Shown in pieces: positions 8,197-16,107 of a DNA stretch of 64,000 nucleotides (positions are counted from its first letter, which is position 1; every line of letters begins with the position of its first letter). The DNA comes from Sphingomonas kyeonggiensis (GTDB lineage Bacteria > Pseudomonadota > Alphaproteobacteria > Sphingomonadales > Sphingomonadaceae). The translations under genes were made by a program, and so were the position numbers. The notes beneath the pieces are model-generated. The model saw only the letters and a program-made list of their open reading frames with translations, was not told the origin of the DNA and did not search any database. The DNA is taken from positions 1,798,001 through 1,862,000 of the forward strand of contig NZ_JAUSTJ010000001.1 of the NCBI RefSeq assembly GCF_030812785.1, given 5' to 3'.

Positions 8197-8230
8197 GACC
8201 CCTCGCTGAAGTTCTGGTAAGCGAGGGGTC
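8197..8230 (-). promoter_or_regulatory. Hairpin sequestering the ribosome binding site of the 59-aa ORF
   Basis: GACCCCTCGCT (transcript 8230-8220) pairs perfectly over 11 bp with AGCGAGGGGTC (8207-8197) around a 12-nt loop; the GAGGGG ribosome binding site lies in the 3' arm and ATG follows 4 nt later. No U-run follows, so it is not an intrinsic terminator. It could act as an on/off translation switch (thermosensor or trans-RNA target); this is inferred. Confidence 0.65.
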
Positions 8231-8294
8231 ATAACTTAAGTTTCGATGGGAAGTTGCGGGAAATAAATCCTTAACGCGCCGCGAATCACGTTTC

Positions 8295-8927
8295 TCAGTC
8301 GAGCACCGCCGCAACCAGCTGGCGGAAGGCATCCGCCCGGTGGCTCATCGCGTGCTTGGCGCCCGGCGCCATCTCGCCGAACGTCTCCTGATGGCCGTTG
8401 GGCAGGAACATCGGGTCATAGCCGAAGCCCTGATCGCCGCGCGGCGGCCAGACCAGCGTCCCGTCCACGCGCCCCTCGAACCATTCGACATGCCCGTCGG
8501 GCCAGGCGAGCGCGAGCGCGCAGACGAAATGCGCGTCGCGGCTGGCTTCGGGCGGCAGCTTGGCGAGATTGTCCTCGACCAGCTGCATTGCGAGCCCGAA
8601 GTCCTTGCTGGGGCCCGCCCAGCGTGCCGAGAAGATGCCCGGATCGTTGTTCAGCGCTTCGACGCACAGGCCGGAATCGTCGGCCAGCGCGGGCAGGCCG
8701 GACAGGTCGGCCGCCTGCAGCGCCTTCAGCTCGGCATTGGCGACGAAGGTCGTCCCCGTCTCCTCGGGCTCGGGCAGGTCGAGCTCGCCTGCCGAGACCG
8801 GCTCGATCCCATAAGGACCGAGCAGCTCGCGGATCTCGCGCACCTTGCCCTGGTTGTGGCTGGCGATAACCAGCTTGCCGGGCTGCAGCTTGCGGATCGC
8901 CTGAGGAGTGTCGCCTTCGCCGCTCAT
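8295..8927 (-). CDS. rdgB: XTP/dITP diphosphatase (Ham1/RdgB family)
   Basis: A 210-aa house-cleaning pyrophosphatase that hydrolyses non-canonical purine triphosphates (dITP, XTP). The N-terminal signature [18 protein letters not shown], the [11 protein letters not shown] motif near residue 70 and [12 protein letters not shown] near 165 are diagnostic. The ATG overlaps the rph stop codon (ATGA), giving the common rph-rdgB pair. Length is normal for the family. Confidence 0.96.
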   Translation of the reverse strand: MSGEGDTPQAIRKLQPGKLVIASHNQGKVREIRELLGPYGIEPVSAGELDLPEPEETGTTFVANAELKALQAADLSGLPALADDSGLCVEALNNDPGIFSARWAGPSKDFGLAMQLVEDNLAKLPPEASRDAHFVCALALAWPDGHVEWFEGRVDGTLVWPPRGDQGFGYDPMFLPNGHQETFGEMAPGAKHAMSHRADAFRQLVAAVLD

Positions 8928-9637
8928 CCGATTGCCTTCAACTGTGCTTCGAAGATCTGGTTGCAGCCGATGCGGGCGAGGCGGAGCAGGCGAAGCAGCC
9001 CTTCCTCGTCATAGGTCGCGCCCTCGGCGGTCGCCTGCGCCTCGGCGATGTTGCCGTTAGACAGCAGCACGAAATTGGCGTCGGCATCGGCGGCGCTGTC
9101 CTCGATATAGTCGAGGTCGAGCACCGGCGTGCCCTGATGGATGCCGCAGGAGACCGCGGCGACCTGCGCGGTGATCGGGTCTTCCTTGATCAGGCCCTGG
9201 GCCATCAGCTTGTTCACCGCGATGCGCAGCGCGACGAACGCGCCCGAGATCGCCGCGGTGCGGGTGCCGCCATCGGCCTGGATCACGTCGCAATCGAGCG
9301 TGATCTGGCGCTCGCCGAGCTTCTTGAGGTCGGTGACGGCGCGCAGCGAGCGGCCGATCAGGCGCTGGATCTCCTGGGTGCGGCCCGACTGCTTGCCCTT
9401 GGCCGCCTCGCGCTGGCCGCGGGTGTGGGTGGCGCGCGGGAGCATGCCGTATTCGGCGGTCACCCAGCCTTCGCCCTTGCCCTTCAGCCAGGGCGGCAGC
9501 CGCTCCTCGACGCTGGCGGTGACGAGCACGCGGGTGTCCCCGAAGCTGATCAGCACCGAACCCTCGGCATAGCGGGTGAAATGGGGCTCGATCGTGATCG
9601 CACGCATCTCGTCGGGGGCGCGGCCGGAAGGGCGCAT
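8924..9637 (-). CDS. rph: Ribonuclease PH
   Basis: A 237-aa phosphorolytic 3'-5' exoribonuclease that trims tRNA 3' ends. It opens with [16 protein letters not shown], has the family motifs [18 protein letters not shown] and [17 protein letters not shown], and [18 protein letters not shown] near residue 125. Full length. First gene of the rph-rdgB pair; the hrcA-grpE genes lie divergently upstream after one lipoprotein gene, an arrangement frequent in alphaproteobacteria. Confidence 0.97.
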   Translation of the reverse strand: MRPSGRAPDEMRAITIEPHFTRYAEGSVLISFGDTRVLVTASVEERLPPWLKGKGEGWVTAEYGMLPRATHTRGQREAAKGKQSGRTQEIQRLIGRSLRAVTDLKKLGERQITLDCDVIQADGGTRTAAISGAFVALRIAVNKLMAQGLIKEDPITAQVAAVSCGIHQGTPVLDLDYIEDSAADADANFVLLSNGNIAEAQATAEGATYDEEGLLRLLRLARIGCNQIFEAQLKAIG

Positions 9638-9742
9638 CTGCTTCAGTCTCCTGCAAGGTTTCGTGCGCCACGTAGACGTAACGGTCGGAACGCGCCAGTG
9701 TCGGCGGGCGATCCGCGTAGAGGGCCGCAGGGAGAACAGGGT

Positions 9743-10255
9743 ATGCGTAGGCTTGCAATCATGGGTTTAGGTCTGTTGGCGCTGGCGGGCTGTGTGCGGC
9801 CGAGCGGCGAGCCGGCCGGACCCGGCAAGCCGGTGGCGATCGAGAGCGATTCGATCCGCTACGAGACTGGTCCCTGCTACGGCCGCTGCCCGGTCTATTC
9901 TGTCACCGTGCGCCCCGACGGCACCGGCATGTTCGAGGGCAAGCGCTTCACCGCGGTGACTGGCGAGCGGGCGTTCAGGCTCACCCCCGCGCAGTATGAT
10001 GCCTTCGCCGCGAAGCTCGCGCCCTATCGTCCCGCGAGCGGCCAGGTCCGCTATGCGCCGGGGCAGAAGAATTGCGAGCCGGCGGTCACCGACGCCTCGA
10101 GCGTCGACGTCACCTGGACCCGCGCGATCGGCGACAGCCAGGGGCTGTACTTCTATTATGGCTGCCGCTCGGAGAAGAACCGCCCGCTCGGCCAGGCGCT
10201 CGGCGACGCGATCGAGGGCCTGCCGATCCACGACCTGATCGGCGAGCGGCCCTGA
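9743..10255 (+). CDS. Putative lipoprotein of the DUF6438 type
   Basis: A 170-aa exported protein. The N-terminus [17 protein letters not shown] is a lipoprotein signal with lipobox LAGC, cysteine at residue 17. The mature part contains [20 protein letters not shown], the cysteine-containing core typical of DUF6438, and two more cysteines ([16 protein letters not shown]). Function unknown. The start ATG at 9743 is supported by GGGAGAACAGGGT upstream; a longer frame upstream overlaps rph antisense and is not credible. It stands alone between divergent rph and hrcA. Confidence 0.82.
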   Translation: MRRLAIMGLGLLALAGCVRPSGEPAGPGKPVAIESDSIRYETGPCYGRCPVYSVTVRPDGTGMFEGKRFTAVTGERAFRLTPAQYDAFAAKLAPYRPASGQVRYAPGQKNCEPAVTDASSVDVTWTRAIGDSQGLYFYYGCRSEKNRPLGQALGDAIEGLPIHDLIGERP

Positions 10256-10266
10256 GGCCAATTTCG

Positions 10267-10369
10267 TCACCCCGGCCTTGTGCCGGGGTCCACCAAGCCG
10301 CGCATTCTGCGCTCTCGCCTCCTGTCCATGACTGGCCTCCCGGTGGACCCCGGCACAAGGCCGGGGTGA
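10267..10369. repeat. Long inverted repeat with 28-bp perfect arms (CCCCGGCCTTGTGCCGGGG type)
   Basis: Arm 10267-10294 begins TCACCCCGGCCTTGTGCC and is matched exactly by its reverse complement at 10342-10369. Each arm is itself palindromic around GGCCTTGTGCC. The 47-bp centre has no evident coding role. It lies between the lipoprotein gene and hrcA. Such elements recur in this window with different arm sequences and resemble REP/MITE-like repeats of alphaproteobacteria. Confidence 0.9.
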
Positions 10370-10413
10370 CGGCAGAGGTTGGCGGGCGAGATGCGCGCGC
10401 TACATAGAGCGAC

Positions 10414-11457
10414 ATGACCACCCCGCCGATCCGCGAACTGACCGACCGCGCCCGCGACGTCTTCCGCATGGTGGTCGAGTCGTATCTCGACACCGGCACG
10501 CCGGTCGGCTCGCGGACGATCGCGCAGATTTCCGGGCTCAATCTCTCGCCCGCCTCGATCCGCAACGTGATGCAGGACCTCGAGGAGCTCGGCCTGCTCG
10601 CAGCGCCCCACACCAGCGCCGGCCGCATGCCGACCGAGACCGGGCTGCGCCTGTTCGTCGACGGCATGATGCAGGCCAACGAGCCCTCGGCCGAGGAGCG
10701 CGCCGCGATCGAGCGCAACGCCGCCGAGCGCGGTCCGGTCGAGGAGGCGCTGGCCAACACCACCGCCGCGCTGTCGGGCCTCTCGGCCTGTGCCGGGCTG
10801 GTGCTGGTGCCCAAGGTCGAGCCGGTGCTGCGCCAGTTCGGCTTCGTGCCCTTGAGCCATGACCGTGCGCTCGCCGTGCTGGTCGGCGAGGACGGCTCGG
10901 TCGAGAATCGCGTGGTCGAAGTGCCCGGCGGCATGGACCCCACCGCCCTCCAGCGCGCCGCCAACTATCTCTCCGCCACCTTTGGCGGGCTGACGCTCAG
11001 CCAGGCCTTTGCCCGGGCGGAGCGCGAGCTGGGCGCGCAGCGCGCGGCGCTCGACAGCGCGGCCGCGGCACTCGTCGAGCGCGGCCTCGCGGTATGGAGT
11101 GAGGATGGCGGCCGCCGCCCGGTGCTGATCGTGCGCGGCCAGGCCCGGCTGATCGACACTGCCGCGGCCGAGGATCTCGACAAGGTCAGCCAGCTGCTCG
11201 ACCAGCTCGAAGGGCAGGAGGAGATCGCCCGCCTGCTCGATTCGGCGCGCGAGGGCGAGGCGACGCGCATCTTCATTGGATCGGAAAACAAGCTATTCGC
11301 GTTGTCGGGGTCGTCGGTGATCGCCAAGCCGGTGCGGTCGCTCGACGGGCGCGTGGTCGGCGTGGTGGGCGTGATCGGCCCGACTCGGTTGAACTATGCG
11401 CGCGTCGTCCCCATGGTGGATTTCACGGCGGCCACTTTGGCCCGACTACTGGCCTGA
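10414..11457 (+). CDS. hrcA: Heat-inducible transcription repressor HrcA
   Basis: A 347-aa repressor of chaperone genes (groESL, often dnaK) that binds CIRCE operators. The N-terminal winged helix carries LSPASIRNVMQDLEELGLL and SAGRMPTETGLRLFVD; the C-terminal GAF-like domain contains IFIGSEN. Start ATG at 10414. No CIRCE element (TTAGCACTC-N9-GAGTGCTAA) was seen upstream here, so autoregulation is not apparent. grpE follows after 10 bp. Confidence 0.96.
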   Translation: MTTPPIRELTDRARDVFRMVVESYLDTGTPVGSRTIAQISGLNLSPASIRNVMQDLEELGLLAAPHTSAGRMPTETGLRLFVDGMMQANEPSAEERAAIERNAAERGPVEEALANTTAALSGLSACAGLVLVPKVEPVLRQFGFVPLSHDRALAVLVGEDGSVENRVVEVPGGMDPTALQRAANYLSATFGGLTLSQAFARAERELGAQRAALDSAAAALVERGLAVWSEDGGRRPVLIVRGQARLIDTAAAEDLDKVSQLLDQLEGQEEIARLLDSAREGEATRIFIGSENKLFALSGSSVIAKPVRSLDGRVVGVVGVIGPTRLNYARVVPMVDFTAATLARLLA

Positions 11458-11467
11458 ACAGGGAAAT

Positions 11468-12022
11468 ATGACGGAAGAATCGAAGGTGACGGACTCGGAA
11501 GACACGACGCTGCGTGCGGAAACCGCGGAGGGCGCGCCCGAAGTGGCGGAGCATGACCGCGCGGCCGAGCTGGAGGCGCAGATCGCCGAGCTCAAGTCCG
11601 CGGTGCTCTATGCCCAGGCGGAGACGCAGAATGTCCGCCGCCGCGCCGAGAAGGAAGCGCAGGACGCCAAGACCTATGCCGCGACCGCGTTCGCGCGCGA
11701 CGTGCTGTCGGTGGCGGACAATCTCAGCCGCGCGCTCGCCGCGATCCCGGCCGAGCTCAAGGACGACGAGAAGTTCAAGGGCCTGGTCACCGGCCTCGAG
11801 GCGACCGGCCGCGAGCTAGACTCGGTATTTGCCCGCCACGGCATCTCGAAGATCGTCGCGCTGGGCGAGGCGCTCGATCCCAACCGCCACCAGGCGATGA
11901 TGGAGATGCCGAGCGCCGATGCCGAGCCCGGCACGATCGTCGCCGAGATCCAGGCCGGCTACATGATCCGCGACCGCCTGCTGCGCCCGGCGCTGGTCGG
12001 CGTGGCGAAGAAGCCGGACTGA
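11468..12022 (+). CDS. grpE: Nucleotide exchange factor GrpE
   Basis: A 184-aa co-chaperone that releases ADP from DnaK. The acidic, disordered N-terminus is followed by a coiled coil (AELEAQIAELKSAVLYAQAE, AETQNVRRRAEKE) and the beta domain with GEALDPNRHQAMMEMP. The start ATG at 11468 lies after GGGAAAT; the frame opens further upstream inside hrcA but that part is not GrpE-like. It forms a heat-shock operon with hrcA and ends at a clear intrinsic terminator. Confidence 0.96.
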   Translation: MTEESKVTDSEDTTLRAETAEGAPEVAEHDRAAELEAQIAELKSAVLYAQAETQNVRRRAEKEAQDAKTYAATAFARDVLSVADNLSRALAAIPAELKDDEKFKGLVTGLEATGRELDSVFARHGISKIVALGEALDPNRHQAMMEMPSADAEPGTIVAEIQAGYMIRDRLLRPALVGVAKKPD

Positions 12023-12048
12023 GGTTCGCGCGTTCGCTGAACGAAGAG

Positions 12049-12072
12049 GCCGGGGTAATTCCCCGGCTTTTT
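12049..12072 (+). terminator. Intrinsic terminator after grpE
   Basis: Stem GCCGGGG/CCCCGGC with loop TAATT followed by TTTTT, 27 bp after the grpE stop codon. Confidence 0.92.
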
Positions 12073-12092
12073 CTTGCACCTTTCCCTTCTTC

Positions 12093-12192
12093 TTTCCCCG
12101 GCGAAGGCCGGGGCCCAGACTAGGCAGTGCGCGGCGAAGACGCGCCAAGGCGCGTGACTTTCAAGTCTGGGCTCCGGCCTTCGCCGGGGAAA
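12093..12192. repeat. Inverted repeat, CCCCGGCGAAGGCCGGGGCC family, intergenic copy
   Basis: Arms of about 29 nt (12093-12121 and 12164-12192) match with one mismatch. The outer sequence TTTCCCCGGCGAAGGCCGGG and the inner CCCAGACT are shared with the copy found inside the methyltransferase gene at 25316-25390. The 42-nt centre differs between copies. It lies between the grpE terminator and the convergent TetR gene. Confidence 0.9.
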
Positions 12193-12212
12193 AGCCTGTT
12201 CGCGACGAAGGT

Positions 12213-12782
12213 CTAAACCCGCATCCCCGCGATCAGGATATCCACCAGCCGCCGCGCGGTATCCTGCCAGCCCGGCCCCGCGCTGGCGACGCCGGCGATT
12301 GCGCGCAGCAGGTCGATCGGGTCCATGTCGAGCCGGACCTCGCCGCTCGCCACCGCACGGCCGGTGAGCAGCGCGATCGCCTCGGGCGTGCCGCTGTTGC
12401 AGGCGGCATAGAGCGCCGCGGTGCCGCCGGTGACCGATCCGAACACCGCCGCCATGCCATATTTGGTGCCGAGATAGTCGATGAACAGCAGCAGCCATTG
12501 GCGCAGCGCCTCGACCGGCGGATGCGCCTCGCTGAGGCGCGTCGCCGCGGCGGCAAGTTGCCCGGTCTCGTTGCGATAGACCGCTTCGATCAGTGCGTCG
12601 CGCGTCGGATAGTGGCGATAGAGCGTGCCGATGCCCACCCCGGCCTCGCGCGCGATCTCCTCCAGGCTCGCGCTCGGGCCCTTCTCGCCGAACACCGCCT
12701 TGGCCGTGTCGAGCAGCCGCAGCCGGTTGCGCTCGGCATCGGCGCGCGGCTTGCGGGAAGGGGAATCGACGGTTTCGGCCAC
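12213..12782 (-). CDS. TetR family transcriptional regulator
   Basis: A 189-aa repressor with the chosen GTG start at 12782 (VAETVDSPSRKPRADAERN). The helix-turn-helix covers SLEEIAREAGVGIGTLYRHY, about residues 40-60; the C-terminal ligand domain is unremarkable. The frame stays open to an ATG-like start at 12848, but that would overlap the palindromes at 12809-12846, so the shorter form is preferred. Divergent from an SDR gene at 12923, which it probably represses together with itself. Ligand unknown. Confidence 0.88.
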   Translation of the reverse strand: MAETVDSPSRKPRADAERNRLRLLDTAKAVFGEKGPSASLEEIAREAGVGIGTLYRHYPTRDALIEAVYRNETGQLAAAATRLSEAHPPVEALRQWLLLFIDYLGTKYGMAAVFGSVTGGTAALYAACNSGTPEAIALLTGRAVASGEVRLDMDPIDLLRAIAGVASAGPGWQDTARRLVDILIAGMRV

Positions 12783-12808
12783 GCGCGTGCAAGGGTCCCT
12801 TGAAAAAC

Positions 12809-12846
12809 GGAGGACGCCTCCGTATTTATTTCCGGAGACGCCCTCC
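12809..12846. promoter_or_regulatory. Tandem GGAG-N5-CTCC operator-like palindromes
   Basis: Two copies of GGAG-N5-CTCC (12809-12821, spacer GACGC; 12834-12846, spacer ACGCC), centres 25 bp apart, in the gap between the divergent TetR and SDR genes. The first extends to a perfect CGGAG/CTCCG palindrome. This is the usual place for a TetR operator; assignment is inferred. Confidence 0.6.
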
Positions 12847-12922
12847 ACTTAGTGTTTCCAAGGCCGCCGGGCAAGGGGCTCGCGGCCGGTGGAGCCGTGC
12901 GTCCGCGTGACGGAGACAGGCA

Positions 12923-13891
12923 ATGACCCAGGTTTTCAATGCAGCTTCCACCACCGACGAAGTGCTCGCCGGCGTCGATCTGAGCGGCAAGCGCGTGCTC
13001 GTCACCGGCGTGTCCGCCGGTCTCGGCGTCGAGACCGCGCGGGTGCTGGCGGCGCATGGCGCGCAGGTGGTCGGTGCCGCGCGCGACCTCGCCAAGGCCG
13101 AGCGCGCGACCCAAATCGTCCGCGATCAGGCAGCGAACGGCGGCAGCCTCGAACTGATCGAGCTCGACCTCGCCTCGCTCGCAAGCGTGCGCGCCGCCTC
13201 GGACAGGCTCGTCGCGGATGGCCGCCAATTCGACGTGGTGATCGCCAATGCCGGCGTGATGGCCACCCCGCTCGGCCATACCGCCGACGGCTTCGAGACC
13301 CAGTTCGGCACCAACCATCTCGGCCATTTCGTCTTCGTCAATCGCATCGCGTCGCTGATCAAGGACGGCGGCCGGCTGGTGAACCTCGCTTCCTCAGGCC
13401 ACCGCTATTCGAACGTCGATCTCGAGGATCCGAATTTCGAGCACACCGCCTATGAGCCGATGGTCGCCTATGGCCGCTCCAAGACCGCGAACATCCTGTT
13501 CGCCGTCGAGTTCGATCGCCGCCACAAGGACCGCGGCGTCCGCGCCACCGCGCTCCACCCCGGCGGCATCCAGACCGAGCTCGGCCGCCATATCGGCGAG
13601 GAGACGCTCGAGCAGGTGATCGCGCGGATCAATGCCGAGCTCGCCGAGCAGGGCCAGCCGCCCTTCCAGTGGAAGACCATCCCCCAGGGCGCCGCCACCA
13701 GCGTCTGGGCCGGCTTCGTCGCCCCTGCTGAGGACGTCGCCGCGCGCTATTGCGAGAACTGCCACGTCTCGCAGGTGACCGACGGGCTGATCAATCCGGT
13801 GAGCGAGGGCGTGCGCTCCTATGCGCTCGATCCGGAGAACGCCAAGGCGCTCTGGGCGAAGAGCGAGGAGATGGTCGGCGAGCGCTTCTGA
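12923..13891 (+). CDS. Short-chain dehydrogenase/reductase, retinol dehydrogenase-like
   Basis: A 322-aa NAD(P)-dependent oxidoreductase. TGVSAGLGVETARVL (near residue 32) is the cofactor glycine motif, NAGVM follows near 110, and YGRSKTANILF holds the catalytic Tyr and Lys. It begins with about 20 extra residues before the Rossmann fold and is longer than classical SDRs at the C-terminus, as in the WW-oxidoreductase/retinol dehydrogenase-like group. GGAGACAGGCA precedes the ATG. Likely controlled by the divergent TetR. Substrate unknown. Confidence 0.9.
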   Translation: MTQVFNAASTTDEVLAGVDLSGKRVLVTGVSAGLGVETARVLAAHGAQVVGAARDLAKAERATQIVRDQAANGGSLELIELDLASLASVRAASDRLVADGRQFDVVIANAGVMATPLGHTADGFETQFGTNHLGHFVFVNRIASLIKDGGRLVNLASSGHRYSNVDLEDPNFEHTAYEPMVAYGRSKTANILFAVEFDRRHKDRGVRATALHPGGIQTELGRHIGEETLEQVIARINAELAEQGQPPFQWKTIPQGAATSVWAGFVAPAEDVAARYCENCHVSQVTDGLINPVSEGVRSYALDPENAKALWAKSEEMVGERF

Positions 13892-13940
13892 GCCTCGCCG
13901 GGGCCGTTATTGCGAACATGACGGCTTTTTCATTTGTAAT

Positions 13941-13970
13941 CCGGGGGCGAGGGGACCATCTCGCCCTCGG
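13941..13970 (+). promoter_or_regulatory. Hairpin in the 239-bp gap before the DUF1003 gene
   Basis: CCGGGGGCGAG pairs with CTCGCCCTCGG (11 bp, one G.U) around an 8-nt loop. No U-run follows. It might be the end of the SDR transcript or part of a structured leader of the DUF1003 gene; the remaining gap shows no gene and no known riboswitch consensus was recognised. Confidence 0.3.
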
Positions 13971-14130
13971 ATGCACAACCGTGCAGCCACAACCGCCAGC
14001 TCCGAGAATGGGGTCATGTCCAGCAACGACCATAGTCGATCGACCGTGCCGTCCAGGGCCGCCGCGCTGAGCTGATCCGCTCACCTCCTGCGCAGCCGCC
14101 CCGGGCGGCCGGTCGGCAGTGAGGTGTATT

Positions 14131-14565
14131 ATGAACGCAGCCATCCGTTTCCTCGCGGATCTTCGCTTCTTCAGCGTGGGTCGCGATCCCAACGCGCTGT
14201 TCGACGAGCGGCTGACCTTTGGCGAGAAGCTCGCCGACCGGGTCGCCGCGGTCGGCGGCTCCTGGGGTTTCATCATCGGCTTCGGCCTGTTCCTCGGCGC
14301 CTGGGCGCTGCTGAACACGGTCGTCCTTGCCGCGCATGCCTTCGATCCCTTCCCCTTCATCTTTCTCAACCTGATGCTGTCGATGCTCGCCGCGCTGCAG
14401 GCACCGATCATCATGATGAGCCAGAACCGCCAGGCGGCGAAGGACCGGTTCGAGGCGCGGCTCGACTACGAGACCAATCTGCGCGCCGAGGCGCAGATCG
14501 ACAGCCTGCACCACAAGATCGACCTGCTCACCGCCGAGATCGCGCGGCTTTCGCGGGTCGATTGA
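14131..14565 (+). CDS. DUF1003 membrane protein
   Basis: A 144-aa inner membrane protein. After a soluble N-terminus (FGEKLADRVAAVGGSWGFI, a hallmark of DUF1003) come two membrane helices (FIIGFGLFLGAWALL and FIFLNLMLSMLAALQAPIIM) and a C-terminal coiled region (MSQNRQAAKDRFEARLDYET). Function unknown. ATG at 14131 is preferred over the in-frame GTG at 14119 because GAGG stands six nt before it. Lies between the SDR and a gene with a Fur-like box. Confidence 0.9.
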   Translation: MNAAIRFLADLRFFSVGRDPNALFDERLTFGEKLADRVAAVGGSWGFIIGFGLFLGAWALLNTVVLAAHAFDPFPFIFLNLMLSMLAALQAPIIMMSQNRQAAKDRFEARLDYETNLRAEAQIDSLHHKIDLLTAEIARLSRVD

Positions 14566-14575
14566 AACTACGCTA

Positions 14576-14592
14576 TTGCTAATCATTCGCAA
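14576..14592 (+). promoter_or_regulatory. Fur-box-like palindrome
   Basis: TTGCTAATCATTCGCAA: a 7-1-7 near-palindrome (TGCTAAT-C-ATTCGCA) that resembles Fur boxes of Gram-negative bacteria. It stands directly upstream of the unknown gene starting at 14601/14646. A Fur role is inferred from resemblance only. Confidence 0.6.
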
Positions 14593-14645
14593 ATAACTCT
14601 ATGGCGATCCCGGCCCGTGGATACCCCGCGGGCAGGGGATCGCCA

Positions 14646-15044
14646 TTGTACCAGTTCCTCGATCGCTTCGCCGGCCAGCTCTCCTATACGGACCAGCTGC
14701 TGCTCACCTCGATGCGGCAATGGGTGGCGACGATGCGCGCCGGGCGCTGCCCGTGCAGCGTGCTCGCGCCTGCCCTGCGCGGGCGCGGGCTCGTCGAGTT
14801 GCTCCCCGATCTCAACATGGCGATGCTGCTGATCGAGCGCGAGGCGCTGTCCCAACTTTGCTTCAAACCGCCCTTCGCGGCGGAAATAGGCGATGACGAG
14901 GCCTTGCTCCTTTCGCTGCATGCGCTAGCACGCGCGGGCGCGCAGCCGCGCGTCGACGCGGTCATCGAGCAGATCGTGAAACCCGAAGCGCGCCTTCCGC
15001 TTTCCGTGGCGGTGGCGCGTATCGCCGTTGCTTTCGCGCGTTGA
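14646..15044 (+). CDS. Conserved-looking hypothetical protein behind a Fur-like box
   Basis: A protein of 132 aa from TTG at 14646 (YQFLDRFAGQLSYTDQLLL), preceded by AGGGGATCGCCA; an in-frame ATG at 14601 would give 147 aa but has no ribosome binding site and would be almost leaderless. Mostly helical with leucine-rich stretches and a CPCS pair (RAGRCPCSVLAPAL); no signal peptide or clear membrane helix. No family recognised. The Fur-like palindrome just upstream suggests induction by iron limitation. The ferredoxin-NADP reductase gene follows 12 bp later and may be co-transcribed. Confidence 0.7.
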   Translation: MYQFLDRFAGQLSYTDQLLLTSMRQWVATMRAGRCPCSVLAPALRGRGLVELLPDLNMAMLLIEREALSQLCFKPPFAAEIGDDEALLLSLHALARAGAQPRVDAVIEQIVKPEARLPLSVAVARIAVAFAR

Positions 15045-15056
15045 AGGAAAAGTACG

Positions 15057-15908
15057 TTGCAGCGCACCGTGGAATTGGAAAGAGCCGACCTCGTGAATAT
15101 GCATGCCCGCCCGCCCATCATCCTGCCCGAGCACCCCGCCTTCCAGACGGGCGCGGTACGCTGGGTGAAGCATTGGAACGAGCATCTGTTCAGCTTCGCG
15201 ATCGAGCGGCCGGCCAGCTTCCGCTTTCGCGCCGGCGAGTTCGTGATGATCGGCCTGGAAGGCGAAGGCAAGCCGCTGATGCGCGCCTATTCGATCGCCA
15301 GCCCGACCTGGTCGGACGAAATCGAGTTCCTGTCGATCAAGGTCGAGAACGGCCCGCTCACCTCGCGCCTCCAGCTGATCCAGCCGGGCGACCAGGTCTA
15401 CCTCGGCAAGAAGCCCACCGGCACGCTGGTCGCCGACGCGCTGCTGCCCGGCAAGCGCCTCTTCATGTTGTCGACCGGCACCGGCTTGGCGCCCTTCCTC
15501 AGCATCGCCCGCGATCCGGATACCTATGACCGGTTCGAGCAGGTGGTGATCGTCCACTCGACCCGCCGGGTGAGCGACCTCGCCTATCATGACGAGCTGA
15601 CCGCGCAGCTCGCCAACGATCCGCTGGTGGCGGATCAGGCGCTGCTCCAGTTCCACTATATCCCCACCGTGACGCGCGAGCCGTTCCGCACCTCGGGGCG
15701 CATCGGCCAGCTGATCGAGAATGGCTGGCTGTTCAAGGCGCCGGTCCAGGGCCATCCCGAGTTCAACCCGGAAACCGACCGCGTCATGCTCTGCGGCTCG
15801 AACGCGATGATCAAGGACTTCGCGCAGATGCTCGAAGGGCATGGCTTCTCGGAAGGCTCGAACGCCAACCCCGGCAGCTTCGTCCTGGAACGCGCCTTCG
15901 TCGGCTGA
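15057..15908 (+). CDS. fpr: Ferredoxin--NADP reductase
   Basis: A flavoprotein of 283 aa that shuttles electrons between NADPH and ferredoxin/flavodoxin. FAD-binding motif RAYSIASP near residue 80, NADP-binding STGTGLAPFLSIAR near 142 and LCGSNAMIKD near 245 are typical of the bacterial Fpr family. TTG at 15057 has AAGGAAAAG eight nt upstream; an in-frame ATG at 15099 (269 aa) is an alternative closer to usual family length. Directly downstream of the gene behind the Fur-like box, in line with a role in iron or redox stress. Confidence 0.93.
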   Translation: MQRTVELERADLVNMHARPPIILPEHPAFQTGAVRWVKHWNEHLFSFAIERPASFRFRAGEFVMIGLEGEGKPLMRAYSIASPTWSDEIEFLSIKVENGPLTSRLQLIQPGDQVYLGKKPTGTLVADALLPGKRLFMLSTGTGLAPFLSIARDPDTYDRFEQVVIVHSTRRVSDLAYHDELTAQLANDPLVADQALLQFHYIPTVTREPFRTSGRIGQLIENGWLFKAPVQGHPEFNPETDRVMLCGSNAMIKDFAQMLEGHGFSEGSNANPGSFVLERAFVG

Positions 15909-15917
15909 CAATTGATG

Positions 15918-16062
15918 CCTCCCCCAGCTTGCTGGGGGAGGGGGACCGCTCGCGAAGCGAGTGGTGGTGGGGCCGTCGCGATAGCGACGGTCTTCTCGTA
16001 TCTGCCCCTCCACCACCGGCCTGCGGCCGGCGGTCCCCCTCCCCGAGACGAGCTCGGGGAGG
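15918..16062. repeat. Compound palindromic intergenic repeat
   Basis: Starts with the perfect 11-bp hairpin CCTCCCCCAGC-tt-GCTGGGGGAGG (15918-15941). Smaller hairpins follow (GCTCGCGAAGCGAG; CGTCGCGATAGCGACG), and an outer pair AGGGGGACCGC/GCGGTCCCCCT with CCACCAC closes the element, ending in CTCCCCGAGACGAGCTCGGGGAG. It fills the fpr-glnD gap. Composite structure like this is typical of clustered REP elements. Confidence 0.85.
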
Positions 16063-16107
16063 AATTGAGCACGTGACGTATACGCCTCCGCGCCCTATCT
16101 CCCCCAC

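Noticed and set aside
10256..10413. CIRCE element before hrcA
   Set aside because: The TTAGCACTC-N9-GAGTGCTAA consensus was looked for and not found; the long inverted repeat there has a GC-rich, unrelated sequence.
13892..14130. Small ORF or known riboswitch upstream of the DUF1003 gene
   Set aside because: The only short frame (ATG near 13918) has no ribosome binding site or family-like product, and the conserved strands of the yybP-ykoY or other metal riboswitches are absent.
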